Source: Rhizobium pisi (GTDB taxonomy: Bacteria > Pseudomonadota > Alphaproteobacteria > Rhizobiales > Rhizobiaceae). Taken from it: a stretch of 64,000 nt of DNA. The stretch spans positions 1-64,000 of the forward strand of contig NZ_RJJT01000018.1 in assembly GCF_003938655.1 (NCBI RefSeq), read 5' to 3'. Within the stretch, counting starts at the first letter, position 1. Each line of letters starts with the position of its first letter. This document shows positions 1 through 8,209 of this stretch, piece by piece. The position numbers were made by a program, and so were the translations under genes. Under the pieces are notes generated by a model. It was not told the origin of the DNA. It worked only from the letters and a program-made list of their open reading frames with translations, and ran no database searches.

Positions 1-73
1 GATCCTTCGGCACCAGGCTATCGAGCGTCACCATCTCAAGAGCCGTCTGGGTGGGGGCAGGTTTCTTCAACAT
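1..73 (-). CDS. IS1182/IS5-like transposase, N-terminal fragment (runs off window)
   Basis: Reading leftwards from the ATG at 73, the frame is open to the window edge and begins MLKKPAPTQTALEMVTLD, continuing SLVPKD. This matches my memory of the N-terminus of IS1182-type transposases, where LVP-DHLLRKI follows directly. Another in-frame ATG lies at 88. Only about 24 codons are visible, so it cannot be told whether the element is intact. Two hairpins follow on the outer side (89-114 and 127-151), as is common at IS ends. Family assignment is by motif only; a coding start on this strand is fairly secure. Confidence 0.6.
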   Translation of the reverse strand, partial: MLKKPAPTQTALEMVTLDSLVPKD

Positions 74-88
74 GTCCCAATGAATCAT

Positions 89-114
89 AAACCCCTGGAC
101 GGTGCCAGGGGTTT
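89..114 (-). other. 10-bp hairpin in the transposase leader
   Basis: A perfect inverted repeat (AAACCCCTGG / CCAGGGGTTT) with a six-base loop abuts the alternative transposase start at 88. In transcripts entering from outside, such a hairpin could mask the ribosome-binding region. It may also belong to the IS end. Confidence 0.5.
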
Positions 115-126
115 GTCAGCAGTCTG

Positions 127-151
127 ACGGCGCCCCTGAGGCGCCGTTTTT
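127..151 (+). terminator. Rho-independent terminator
   Basis: An 8-bp GC-rich stem (ACGGCGCC / GGCGCCGT) with a five-base loop is followed by a T run on the plus strand. It would stop rightward transcription leaving the IS or an interrupted upstream gene before the metQ promoter region. Confidence 0.6.
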
Positions 152-187
152 CGTTTTTAGCAGATACTCACATGCCGCGATTAATCC

Positions 188-208
188 ATAAATTTGATAG
201 AAATTTAT
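188..208. promoter_or_regulatory. Candidate operator: ATAAATTT-GATAG-AAATTTAT
   Basis: A perfect 8-bp inverted repeat with a five-base spacer lies about 145 bases upstream of metQ. It overlaps a possible -35 (TTGATA, 194-199), with TATATG at 215-220 as a possible -10. Its size and A/T-rich arms would suit a LysR-type sulfur regulator, but no regulator gene is adjacent. The inner ATAGAAATT recurs near other sulfur-type genes in the window. Confidence 0.35.
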
Positions 209-350
209 CCTGCCTATATGGATGGCAAGGCAAGAGTTTTCCCGACCTTTCCCCCACATCAGACTTTCGTACTTCGCTCGCAGTCCGCCCATTTGCCATG
301 ATCAGCCTGCTCGGGGCGTTCGGCCTCATTCAGTCAGACGGGATATAACA

Positions 351-1190
351 ATGACCAAGAACAAAAATCTTCACGGCTTCCACCTTTCGCGTCGCGCGGC
401 TCTTGCTGCCGTCGCCGTTTCTGCTGCCGCGCTTTTTAATTTTGCGGCACCCGCGCCTTCCTTTGCCGAGGACAAGTCGATCAAGGTCGGCATCATGGCC
501 GGCGAAGAGGAGGATGTATGGCGTGTGGTCACCAGCGAGGCGGCCAAGAAGGGCCTCAAGATCGAGACCATCACCTTCAACGACTACACTCAGCCGAATG
601 AAGCGCTGGAGCGCGGCGAAATCGATGCCAACGCCTTCCAGCACCAGCCCTATCTCGACAACCAGATCAAGCAGCACGGCTATCACATCGTTCGCGTCGG
701 TTATACCGGGGTCTGGCCGATCGGCCTCTACACCAAGAAGCACAAGTCCGTTGCCGAGATCCCGGAAGGGGCGGTCATCGGTGTGCCGAATGACCCCTCG
801 AACGAAGGCCGAGCGCTGCGCGTTCTCCAGAAGGAAGGCCTGATCAAGCTGAAAGACGGCACCGGCATTCTGGCGACCGTTGCCGATGTCACCGATAACC
901 CGAAGAAGATCGAGATCAAGGAACTTGACGCCGGTATCGTCGGCCGCTCGATCGACGATCTGGATGCCGGTATCGTCAACACCGACTGGGCGCTGAAGAG
1001 CGGTCTTTCGCCGGCCGAGCGCATTGCGCAGGAGCCGGTCGCCGACAATCCGTACCGCAACTTCATCGCCGTCAAGGACGAGAACAAGGATGCCGACTGG
1101 GTCAAGACGCTTGTCTCTTCCTATCAGAACGACACCGTGAAGGCCGAATTCGAAAAGGTCTACAAGGGAACGGGCCTCAGCGCTTATTGA
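351..1190 (+). CDS. metQ: MetQ-type methionine ABC transporter substrate-binding protein
   Basis: This is a 279-residue periplasmic binding protein of the NlpA/MetQ family. The N-terminus has a twin-arginine-like signal (LSRRAAL, hydrophobic stretch, likely cleavage after PSFA). The mature part starts KSIKVGIMAG and includes the family stretches DANAFQHQPYLD and GVPNDPSNEGRAL. No lipobox cysteine is visible, so it is probably a soluble periplasmic protein. An in-frame extension to 222 exists, but the ATG at 351 gives a proper signal peptide. metN and metI follow on the same strand. The ligand may be methionine or a related sulfur compound, since a monooxygenase gene lies next door. Confidence 0.9.
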   Translation: MTKNKNLHGFHLSRRAALAAVAVSAAALFNFAAPAPSFAEDKSIKVGIMAGEEEDVWRVVTSEAAKKGLKIETITFNDYTQPNEALERGEIDANAFQHQPYLDNQIKQHGYHIVRVGYTGVWPIGLYTKKHKSVAEIPEGAVIGVPNDPSNEGRALRVLQKEGLIKLKDGTGILATVADVTDNPKKIEIKELDAGIVGRSIDDLDAGIVNTDWALKSGLSPAERIAQEPVADNPYRNFIAVKDENKDADWVKTLVSSYQNDTVKAEFEKVYKGTGLSAY

Positions 1191-1223
1191 TCCAAGAGAA
1201 GGCCGGGGTTAAGGCCTGCCAAG

Positions 1224-1256
1224 AGGCGGTCCGGGCGTTCCTTGCCCGGACCGCCT
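1224..1256 (+). other. metQ-metN intergenic stem-loop
   Basis: A perfect 13-bp GC-rich stem (AGGCGGTCCGGGC with its complement) and a seven-base loop lie between metQ and metN, with no T run after it. It probably protects the metQ 3' end or partly attenuates read-through, giving more binding protein than ATPase. Confidence 0.65.
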
Positions 1257-1279
1257 TCAGTGTTTGTAAGGAAAAGCAC

Positions 1280-2368
1280 ATGAATTCGTTTGTTTCCACC
1301 ACGGCGATCGAGGGACAGCAGCAAGCCGTCGCGGCCGAAGAGGTGGTGAGACTTACCGACGTCAAGCGGCGGTTCGGAGTCACCGCAGCGCTCGACGGCA
1401 TTTCACTGACTGTGAAAAGGGGCGAGATCCTCGGCATCATCGGCCGCAGCGGCGCCGGCAAATCGACTCTGATCCGCTGCCTGAACGGCCTGGAGCGCGC
1501 CGACAGCGGCGAGATCTTCATCGAAGGCCGCGACATCACGGGACTTGCAGAACAGGAGCTGCAGCCGCTGCGCCGTCGCATTGGCATGATCTTCCAACAT
1601 TTCAATCTGCTTTCCGCCAAAACCGTCGAGGAAAACGTCGCTCTGCCGCTGAAGATCGAGGGCGTTTCAAAGAACGAGCGCTTGAAGCGGGCGCATGAAC
1701 TGCTCGATCTCGTCGGCCTTGCCGATAAGGCCAAGGCCTATCCCGCGTCGCTCTCCGGCGGCCAGAAACAGCGTGTCGGCATTGCCCGCGCGCTCGCCGC
1801 GCGCCCGGCGCTGCTGCTCTCCGACGAGGCAACGTCGGCGCTCGATCCCGAGACGACCCGGTCGATTCTGGCGCTGCTCAAGGACATCAACAGTAAACTT
1901 GGCCTGACCATTCTGCTGATCACGCACGAGATGGAAGTTGTGCGCGGCATTGCCGATCGCGTCGCCGTCATCGATGCCGGACGGATCGTCGAGGAAGGGC
2001 AGGTCTGGTCGGTCTTCGCCGACCCGCAGGCTGATATCACCAGGAGCTTGCTCGGCGGCATCCGCCCACAGCTTCCCGACCACATCGCCCGTCGGCTTTC
2101 GACAATCGCAGGAACCGAAGCCATTCTCAGCGTCGATCTTGCCGGACCAGAAGCGCAAGGTGCGCTCTTTGCCGAGCTCTCGGCGGCTCTGCCGCATTCC
2201 TTCCGCCTCGTCCATGGAGGCATCGATCACATTCAGAACCAGCCGGTGGCGCGGTTCTTCATCGCCATTCCCACGCGCGACTCCGGGCTTGCCGGAAAGG
2301 TCGAGCAATTTCTGACAGCCCGGTCCGCCCGGGTGGAGGTGCTTGGTTATGACACCGATCATGTTTGA
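1280..2368 (+). CDS. metN: MetN-type methionine ABC transporter ATP-binding protein
   Basis: This 362-residue ATPase carries Walker A GRSGAGKST near residue 55, signature LSGGQKQR, Walker B ALLLSDEATSALD and the ITHEMEV switch histidine. The C-terminal 100 residues have the length and pattern of a NIL regulatory domain, which binds methionine in MetN proteins. The ATG at 1280 follows an AAGGAAAAG ribosome site; the longer frame from 1187 overlaps metQ and is unlikely. The last codons overlap the metI start, so the two are probably translationally coupled. Confidence 0.93.
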   Translation: MNSFVSTTAIEGQQQAVAAEEVVRLTDVKRRFGVTAALDGISLTVKRGEILGIIGRSGAGKSTLIRCLNGLERADSGEIFIEGRDITGLAEQELQPLRRRIGMIFQHFNLLSAKTVEENVALPLKIEGVSKNERLKRAHELLDLVGLADKAKAYPASLSGGQKQRVGIARALAARPALLLSDEATSALDPETTRSILALLKDINSKLGLTILLITHEMEVVRGIADRVAVIDAGRIVEEGQVWSVFADPQADITRSLLGGIRPQLPDHIARRLSTIAGTEAILSVDLAGPEAQGALFAELSAALPHSFRLVHGGIDHIQNQPVARFFIAIPTRDSGLAGKVEQFLTARSARVEVLGYDTDHV

Positions 2369-3002
2369 ACTGCTTCTTCGCTCGCTTTGGGAGACGGTCC
2401 TGATGACCGTCGCCTCGGGTGTGATCTCGCTCGTTGCCGGCCTGCCGCTCGGGCTTGCCCTCGTTGTAACGGCGCGCGGCGGCATCGCCGAAAACCTTTC
2501 GATCAATCGCGCCCTCGGCGCTGTCATCAACGGTTTCCGCTCGGTGCCCTTCATCATCCTGCTGGTTGCGCTGATCCCGCTGACGCGGCTGATCGTCGGC
2601 ACCGCGCTCGGCACATGGGCGGCCATCGTGCCGCTCGCCATCGCCGCAACGCCCTACTACGCGCGCATCGCCGAAGTATCGCTGCGCGAAGTCGACCGCG
2701 GACTGATCGACGCCGTGCGCGCCATGGGCGGCAATCGCTGGACGATCATTCGTGAGGTGCTCGTACCCGAAGCGCTGCCTGGCATTGTCGCCGGTTTTAC
2801 GGTGACGTTGGTGACTCTGATCGGCGCCTCTGCCATGGCGGGCGCGATCGGCGCCGGCGGCCTCGGCGATCTCGCCATTCGCTACGGCTATCAGCGCTTC
2901 GAAACCAATGTGATGATCGCGGTCGTGGCCGTTCTCATCGTTCTGGTCTGCGGCATCCAGTGGCTCGGCGACCAGCTGGTCGCCGGGCTCGACCACAAAT
3001 AG
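2349..3002 (+). CDS. metI: MetI-type methionine ABC transporter permease
   Basis: This 217-residue membrane protein has about five hydrophobic segments and the binding-protein-dependent transport loop typical of MetI (EALPGIVAGFTVTLVTLIGASAMAGAIGAGGLGDLA). It overlaps metN by about 20 bases. Starts at 2343 (TTG), 2349 (ATG) and 2361 (ATG) are all possible; 2349 is chosen as the first ATG. It completes a MetQNI importer and ends directly against the oppositely oriented monooxygenase gene. Confidence 0.92.
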   Translation: MTPIMFELLLRSLWETVLMTVASGVISLVAGLPLGLALVVTARGGIAENLSINRALGAVINGFRSVPFIILLVALIPLTRLIVGTALGTWAAIVPLAIAATPYYARIAEVSLREVDRGLIDAVRAMGGNRWTIIREVLVPEALPGIVAGFTVTLVTLIGASAMAGAIGAGGLGDLAIRYGYQRFETNVMIAVVAVLIVLVCGIQWLGDQLVAGLDHK

Positions 3003-4361
3003 TCAGCGCCGGAATCTGGCGGCGGGATGAGCGGCGGGCAACCTGCCGCTCTCGCCGCCGAAGAGCTTTTGCCGCAGCGGCCCTTCGCTGTAATCCGCCT
3101 TATAGACGCCGCGCTCCTGCAGCACAGGCACCACCAGGTCGACGAAATCGCGCAGGCTCTCCGGCGCCACCGTCCGCGCAAGATTGAAACCGTCGATGTC
3201 GCCCTCCTCGATCCAAGTCCTGAGATGATCGGCAATCTGCTCCGGCGAGCCCACGATCGGCTTCATCCGGCTCCCGAGCACCATCTGGTCGATGATGTCA
3301 CGCTTCGTCACCGGCTTTGCCGCACGCTTGGTAATTGCCGCGAGCGCCGATTGGTTGGCGTTCGTCGAACTCTGGTCGATGACGTCGTCCGGACCATATT
3401 TTGAAAAATCGATACCGACGGAAGCGGAGTAATGCGCAAGTGAAGCTTCGACGCTGGCATGGCGTCGATAGTCCTCCAGCTTCTCCTGTGCCTGCCTCTC
3501 CGTCCGCCCGACGACGGCGGTGATTAGGTTCAGGATCTTCAAAGCGCCGGCGCCGCGGCCGAATGTCTCCGCTTTCGCCCGCAGCGCGTCGACGGTTGGC
3601 CGAACCGCCTTGGGGTTCGGGGCGGCGATGAAGACGCATTCGGCGTGGCGAGCGGCAAAATCCTGCCCGCGCGCCGAGGCGCCGGCCTGGAAGAGCAGGG
3701 GGGTGCGCTGCGGAGAGGGTTCGGAAAGATGGATGCCCTCCATCCTGTAATATTTGCCGTCGTGACGAACGGCGCGCACCTTCGACGGATCGGCATAGAT
3801 GCCGCTCGCCCTGTCGCGCAAGACCGCGTCGTCGTCCCAACTGCCCTCCCAGAGCTTGTAGACGATCTCGAGATATTCCTCGGCTGCGTCGTAACGCGCA
3901 TCATGTTCCGGCAACCTGTCGAAACCCATGCTGCGAGCAGCACTATCGAGATAACCGGTGACAATGTTCCAGCCGATCCGTCCCTTGGTCAGGTGATCGA
4001 GCGTCGACATGCGCCGCGCCAGCAGGAAAGGTGGCTCATAGGTGGTGTTGACGGTGACGCCGAAGCCCAGATGTTTCGTTACATAGGCCATCGCCGAAAT
4101 CGGGATCAGCGGATCGTTGACGGGAATCTGTGCAGCCGCCTCGATGACCGGCGCCGGACTGCCCTTGTAGACGTCATAAACGCCGACAATATCGGCCAGG
4201 AAGATGCCGTCGAGCTTGCCGCGCTCAGCGGTCTCGGCAAACTCCGTCCAATAAGCGAGATCGGTATAGTGCATCGAACGGTCGCTCGGATGCGTCCAGA
4301 GGCCGTGATTGATATGCCCGACGCAATTCATGTCGAAGGCATAGATCTGCATTGTCTTCAT
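3003..4361 (-). CDS. NtaA/SnaA/DszA-family FMN-dependent monooxygenase
   Basis: This 452-residue luciferase-like flavoprotein starts MKTMQIYAFDMNCVGH, the usual opening of the NtaA/SnaA/SoxA group, and contains STLDHLTKGRIGWNIVTGYL and HLSEPSPQRTPLLFQAGAS. The family uses FMNH2 from a separate reductase and oxygen to oxidise small substrates: nitrilotriacetate, pristinamycin IIB or dibenzothiophene sulfone. The ATG at 4361 has a nearby AGGACC and is favoured over the upstream start at 4394. It is convergent with metI, which hints at metabolism of a sulfur compound taken up by that importer; this is inference. The substrate is unknown. Confidence 0.85.
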   Translation of the reverse strand: MKTMQIYAFDMNCVGHINHGLWTHPSDRSMHYTDLAYWTEFAETAERGKLDGIFLADIVGVYDVYKGSPAPVIEAAAQIPVNDPLIPISAMAYVTKHLGFGVTVNTTYEPPFLLARRMSTLDHLTKGRIGWNIVTGYLDSAARSMGFDRLPEHDARYDAAEEYLEIVYKLWEGSWDDDAVLRDRASGIYADPSKVRAVRHDGKYYRMEGIHLSEPSPQRTPLLFQAGASARGQDFAARHAECVFIAAPNPKAVRPTVDALRAKAETFGRGAGALKILNLITAVVGRTERQAQEKLEDYRRHASVEASLAHYSASVGIDFSKYGPDDVIDQSSTNANQSALAAITKRAAKPVTKRDIIDQMVLGSRMKPIVGSPEQIADHLRTWIEEGDIDGFNLARTVAPESLRDFVDLVVPVLQERGVYKADYSEGPLRQKLFGGESGRLPAAHPAARFRR

Positions 4362-4483
4362 GCGGCAGGTCCTAAGGCCGGCGATAGAAATCAATGATTT
4401 GCTGCTTTATTTATCCTAAGTCTGTATCGCACGAGGTGCTTGTGAAATGGTAGGCTACGGATGAAAAAAGCCGGAGGAAACGC

Positions 4484-6622
4484 ATGACGAAGAAGACGCT
4501 GTCGGATTGGGAGGAACTTGCGCAGAAGGAACTGCATGCCGCGCCCGAGACACTCACCTGGCGCACGCCGGAAGGCATTGCCGTCAAGCCGCTCTATACG
4601 GCCGAGGATCTCGAGGGCGCCGAGCACCTTGGTTCGCTTCCCGGTTTTGCGCCCTTTACCCGTGGGCCGCGCGCAACGATGTATGCCGGCCGACCCTGGA
4701 CGATCCGCCAATACGCCGGCTTCTCCACCGCCGAGGCGTCGAATGCGTTCTACCGCAAGGCGCTTGCTGCCGGGCAGCAGGGTGTCTCCGTAGCCTTCGA
4801 TCTCGCGACCCACCGCGGCTATGACAGCGACCATCCCCGCGTCGAGGGTGATGTCGGCAAGGCCGGTGTGGCAATCGACAGTGTCGAGGACATGAAGATC
4901 CTGTTCGACGGCATTCCGCTGGAGATGATTTCCGTCTCCATGACGATGAACGGCGCCGTCATCCCGATCCTCGCTTCCTTCATCGTGGCGGGCGAGGAAC
5001 AGGGTGTCCCGAAGGCCGAACTGTCCGGAACCATCCAGAACGACATCCTCAAGGAGTTCATGGTCCGCAATACCTATATCTATCCGCCCGAACCCTCGAT
5101 GCGGATCGTCGCCGACATCATCGAATATACCGCAAGGGAGATGCCGAAATTCAACTCGATCTCGATCTCCGGCTATCACATGCAGGAGGCCGGCGCGACG
5201 CTGGTGCAGGAGCTCGCCTTCACGCTTGCGGACGGCCGCGAATATGTCCGCGCGGCGATCGCCAAGGGCCTCCATGTCGATGACTTCGCCGGAAGGCTCT
5301 CCTTCTTCTTTGCGATTGGCATGAATTTCTTCATGGAGGCGGCCAAGCTGCGCGCCGCCCGGCTGCTTTGGACCCGCATCATGGAGGAGTTCCAGCCGAA
5401 GAAGGCTTCCTCGCTGATGCTGCGCACCCATTGCCAGACGTCGGGTGTCTCGCTGCAGGAACAGGACCCTTATAACAACATTATCCGCACCGCTTTCGAG
5501 GCGATGTCGGCAGTGCTCGGCGGCACGCAGTCGCTGCATACCAATTCCTTCGACGAGGCGATTGCGCTGCCGACGGAATTTTCAGCCCGCGTCGCCCGCA
5601 ACACCCAGCTCATTCTGCAGCATGAAACCGGCGTCACCAAGGTGGTCGATCCACTTGCCGGCTCCTACTACGTCGAAAGCCTGACGAAGGAACTGGCTGA
5701 CACGGCCTGGGCGCTGATCGAAGAGGTCGAGGCGCTCGGCGGCATGACGAAAGCCGTCAATGAGGGGCTGCCGAAGCGGTTGATCGAAGAGGCCGCGACC
5801 CGCCGCCAGGCGGCGATCGACAAGGGCGAAGAAGTCATTGTTGGCGTCAACAAGTATCGCCTGGAGACCGAGGAAGAGATCGACATCCTGGCGATCGACA
5901 ATGCGGCGGTACGCGGCGCCCAGATCAGGCGGATCGAAGAAACGAAGCGTCGCCGCGATGGCGCGAAAGCGGCCGAAATGCTTCACGCTCTTTCGGACGT
6001 CGCCCGCAGCGGGCGGGGCAATCTGCTCGCCGCTGCCGTCGAGGCGGCACGCGCACGCGCTACCGTCGGCGAGATATCGGATGCGATGCGGCAGGCCTTT
6101 GGCGATCACGCCGCAACGCCTGAGGTCATCAAGGACGTCTATGGCGAGGCCTATCGCAACGAGCCGGAGCTTGCCGTGTTGAAAACCCGCATGGCGGAGG
6201 TGACGGAGACGATGGGGCATCGGCCGAAGATCATGGTCGCCAAACTCGGCCAGGACGGACACGACCGGGGCGCCAAGGTGATCGCATCGGCCTTCGGCGA
6301 TATCGGCTTTGACGTGCTCGCCGGACCGCTGTTCCAGACGCCCGACGAAGCAGCCAGGATGGCGATCGGCGAAACAGTCAATGTCATCGGTGTTTCATCG
6401 CTTGCGGCAGGCCACAAGACGCTGTTGCCGCAGTTGATCGACAGACTGAAGGAGCAGGGCGGCGGCGATATCATCGTCGTCTGCGGCGGCGTCATCCCCC
6501 GGCAGGACTATGAATTCCTGCACGAACACGGCGTTGCGGCCGTATTCGGGCCGGGGACGAACGTTCTCGAAGCGGCGAACTCCGTCCTCGACCTGCTGCA
6601 GGGCAGGCGGCGAAACCAATAG
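4484..6622 (+). CDS. bhbA: Methylmalonyl-CoA mutase
   Basis: This 712-residue single-chain mutase interconverts (R)-methylmalonyl-CoA and succinyl-CoA using adenosylcobalamin, the last step of propionyl-CoA assimilation. The N-terminal barrel has the substrate region RGPRATMYAGRPWTIRQYAGF and MTMNGAV. The C-terminal cobalamin domain has the DxHxxG motif in GQDGHDRGAK near residue 590, with GVSSLAAGH and CGGVIP following. The length matches the family. The ATG follows CCGGAGGAAACGC, a strong ribosome site. In rhizobia this gene is called bhbA. No propionyl-CoA carboxylase or epimerase is in the window, so it appears to stand alone. Confidence 0.96.
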   Translation: MTKKTLSDWEELAQKELHAAPETLTWRTPEGIAVKPLYTAEDLEGAEHLGSLPGFAPFTRGPRATMYAGRPWTIRQYAGFSTAEASNAFYRKALAAGQQGVSVAFDLATHRGYDSDHPRVEGDVGKAGVAIDSVEDMKILFDGIPLEMISVSMTMNGAVIPILASFIVAGEEQGVPKAELSGTIQNDILKEFMVRNTYIYPPEPSMRIVADIIEYTAREMPKFNSISISGYHMQEAGATLVQELAFTLADGREYVRAAIAKGLHVDDFAGRLSFFFAIGMNFFMEAAKLRAARLLWTRIMEEFQPKKASSLMLRTHCQTSGVSLQEQDPYNNIIRTAFEAMSAVLGGTQSLHTNSFDEAIALPTEFSARVARNTQLILQHETGVTKVVDPLAGSYYVESLTKELADTAWALIEEVEALGGMTKAVNEGLPKRLIEEAATRRQAAIDKGEEVIVGVNKYRLETEEEIDILAIDNAAVRGAQIRRIEETKRRRDGAKAAEMLHALSDVARSGRGNLLAAAVEAARARATVGEISDAMRQAFGDHAATPEVIKDVYGEAYRNEPELAVLKTRMAEVTETMGHRPKIMVAKLGQDGHDRGAKVIASAFGDIGFDVLAGPLFQTPDEAARMAIGETVNVIGVSSLAAGHKTLLPQLIDRLKEQGGGDIIVVCGGVIPRQDYEFLHEHGVAAVFGPGTNVLEAANSVLDLLQGRRRNQ

Positions 6623-6634
6623 CTCATAACATTT

Positions 6635-6686
6635 GCGCAATTCCGGACGCAAAACCGCTGCGCACTTTTGCGGAATTGCTTAGAGC
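6635..6686. repeat. Rhizobial palindromic intergenic repeat / terminator-like hairpin
   Basis: The ends GCAATTCCG and CGGAATTGC pair over nine bases, and inner CAAAA pairs with TTTTG after a short bulge, making one long hairpin. The sequence closely resembles a dispersed rhizobial palindrome recalled from many intergenic regions. It lies between two convergent genes and overlaps the stop of the minus-strand one, so it may also serve as a terminator. Confidence 0.55.
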
Positions 6687-7840
6687 AGCCCGCGCTTCGC
6701 GAGGTTGCTCATCAGCGCCGAAATGCCGAAGGTCCAGGGCGGGCATTCGGTGGAGAGGCGCACCGTGTTGACGAGCGTACCGAGCCCCGCCGAAGAAATC
6801 TCGACTACGTCGCCGATCTTGTGCGTAAAGCCCTGTTTCGGCGCGTCGCGATCCTGCGTCGGCGCAAACAGCGTGCCGAGAAACAGCATGAAACCGTCAG
6901 GATACTGGTGGTGGGGGCCGAGCGTCTGTTTGACGAGATCGGTCGGGTCACGGCTGATCTGCGACATCGAACTCTTGCCATGCAGCACGAAACCATCCTG
7001 CCCGGTGACCTTCAGGTCGAGCTCGGCCTTGCGCACGTCATCCAGGCCGTAACCGGCATCGAACAGGCGGATGAAGGGGCCGATCGAGCAGGAAGCATTG
7101 TTGTCCTTGGCCTTGCCGAGCAAGAGCGCCGAGCGGCCCTCGACGTCGCGCAGATTGACGTCGTTGCCGAGCGTCACGCCCTTGATCTCGCCGCGGCTGT
7201 TGACCGCGAGCACGACTTCCGGCTCCGGGTTGTTCCAGGTCGAGATCGGATGCAGGCCGACATCCGCGCCCCACCCGACTGAGGAGAGCACCGGCGCCTT
7301 GGTGAAGACCTCGGCATCAGGACCGATGCCGACTTCGAGATATTGCGACCACATGCCCTCGTCGATCAGGGCCTGCTTGACCTTGGCCGCCTCGGGCGAA
7401 CCGGCCTTGAGATTGGTGAGGCTACCGCCGATCAGCGCACTGACGCGCTCGCGGATCGAGGCGGCGCGATCGGGATTGCCGGCTGCCTTCTCCTCGATGA
7501 CGCGCTCGATCATCGACTGCGCGAAGGTGACGCCGCAGGCCTTGACCGCCTGCAGGTCGGCGGGTGCAAGCAGGTGGGGATGCGCCGCATCCGGCGCTCC
7601 TGTGCTGTTGGCGGCGATCTCCTCCAGCGAACCGATCGCCTTGCCATTTGCGGCTCGGGCGAATCCGGCGGCATCCTGCCTCTCCAGCAGGACGCTCAGC
7701 GTCGGCGTTTCGCGCGACGTGATATCGATGAGCATTCCCTCCCGAAGCGTAACGATGCTCGGGCCGGCAATCTCGGGGTTCCAGACACGGCCGACAAAAA
7801 GACCGGCCCAAGCAGCGGCATCGAGAAGAGAATGAGACAT
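6680..7840 (-). CDS. Fumarylacetoacetate hydrolase (FAH)-family protein
   Basis: This 386-residue protein carries the FAH fold in its C-terminal half, with GIGPDAEVFTKAPVLS, then NNPEPEVVLAVNSRGEIKG and GNDVNLRDVEGRSAL, where the acidic residues bind the catalytic metal. FAH-family enzymes hydrolyse or dehydrate 2-keto acids such as 3-deoxy-sugar acids or fumarylacetoacetate. The length and N-terminal extension resemble rhizobial members near pentose or aromatic catabolic genes. It is alone on its strand and divergent from two sugar-type oxidoreductases, so a keto-deoxy sugar acid substrate is plausible but unproven. Confidence 0.75.
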   Translation of the reverse strand: MSHSLLDAAAWAGLFVGRVWNPEIAGPSIVTLREGMLIDITSRETPTLSVLLERQDAAGFARAANGKAIGSLEEIAANSTGAPDAAHPHLLAPADLQAVKACGVTFAQSMIERVIEEKAAGNPDRAASIRERVSALIGGSLTNLKAGSPEAAKVKQALIDEGMWSQYLEVGIGPDAEVFTKAPVLSSVGWGADVGLHPISTWNNPEPEVVLAVNSRGEIKGVTLGNDVNLRDVEGRSALLLGKAKDNNASCSIGPFIRLFDAGYGLDDVRKAELDLKVTGQDGFVLHGKSSMSQISRDPTDLVKQTLGPHHQYPDGFMLFLGTLFAPTQDRDAPKQGFTHKIGDVVEISSAGLGTLVNTVRLSTECPPWTFGISALMSNLAKRGLL

Positions 7841-8209
7841 GGTGATCTTCCGTCGCAGGCGAGCGGGGGAGCGCTCTTTATAAATTTTGAGGTCGTTGCC
7901 GCCCTCCAGCCCGGCAGCGGTCGAAATCGATCACATTCACGGAGATGGAGCAAGGTAGGTCGGGGAAAAAGACTTTCGCCGGATCGGATCGAATGGGTGG
8001 TCGGCGATCGGAATTCCAGTGAGCGAAAGGCGTAAATAACTATTTAGATACATAATAATCATTGTTTTACAGATGGTTAGATACACACACTAGCGATTTC
8101 ACCTCTCACCTTGCCTTGACAGGAGCCAACTTTCGTTATCTGTTTTGGCCGACATGGATGATGCCGGCGTCGGCCGGCGCCAAGACAATCCCGGGAGGAT
8201 ATTGCAGCG
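7841..8209. other. Divergent intergenic region with A/T-rich core
   Basis: The 369 bases separate two divergent genes. A strongly A/T-rich stretch at 8035-8090 holds two direct copies of TTAGATACA (within 8043-8052 and 8077-8086), a possible regulator site. TTGACA occurs at 8116-8121 without a well-spaced -10. GGGAGGATATT before 8210 is the ribosome site of the next gene. No convincing small gene was seen. Confidence 0.4.

Noticed and set aside
222..350. SAM riboswitch upstream of metQ
   Set aside because: I looked for SAM-II and SAM-I type conserved blocks and found none; only the A/T-rich inverted repeat is present.
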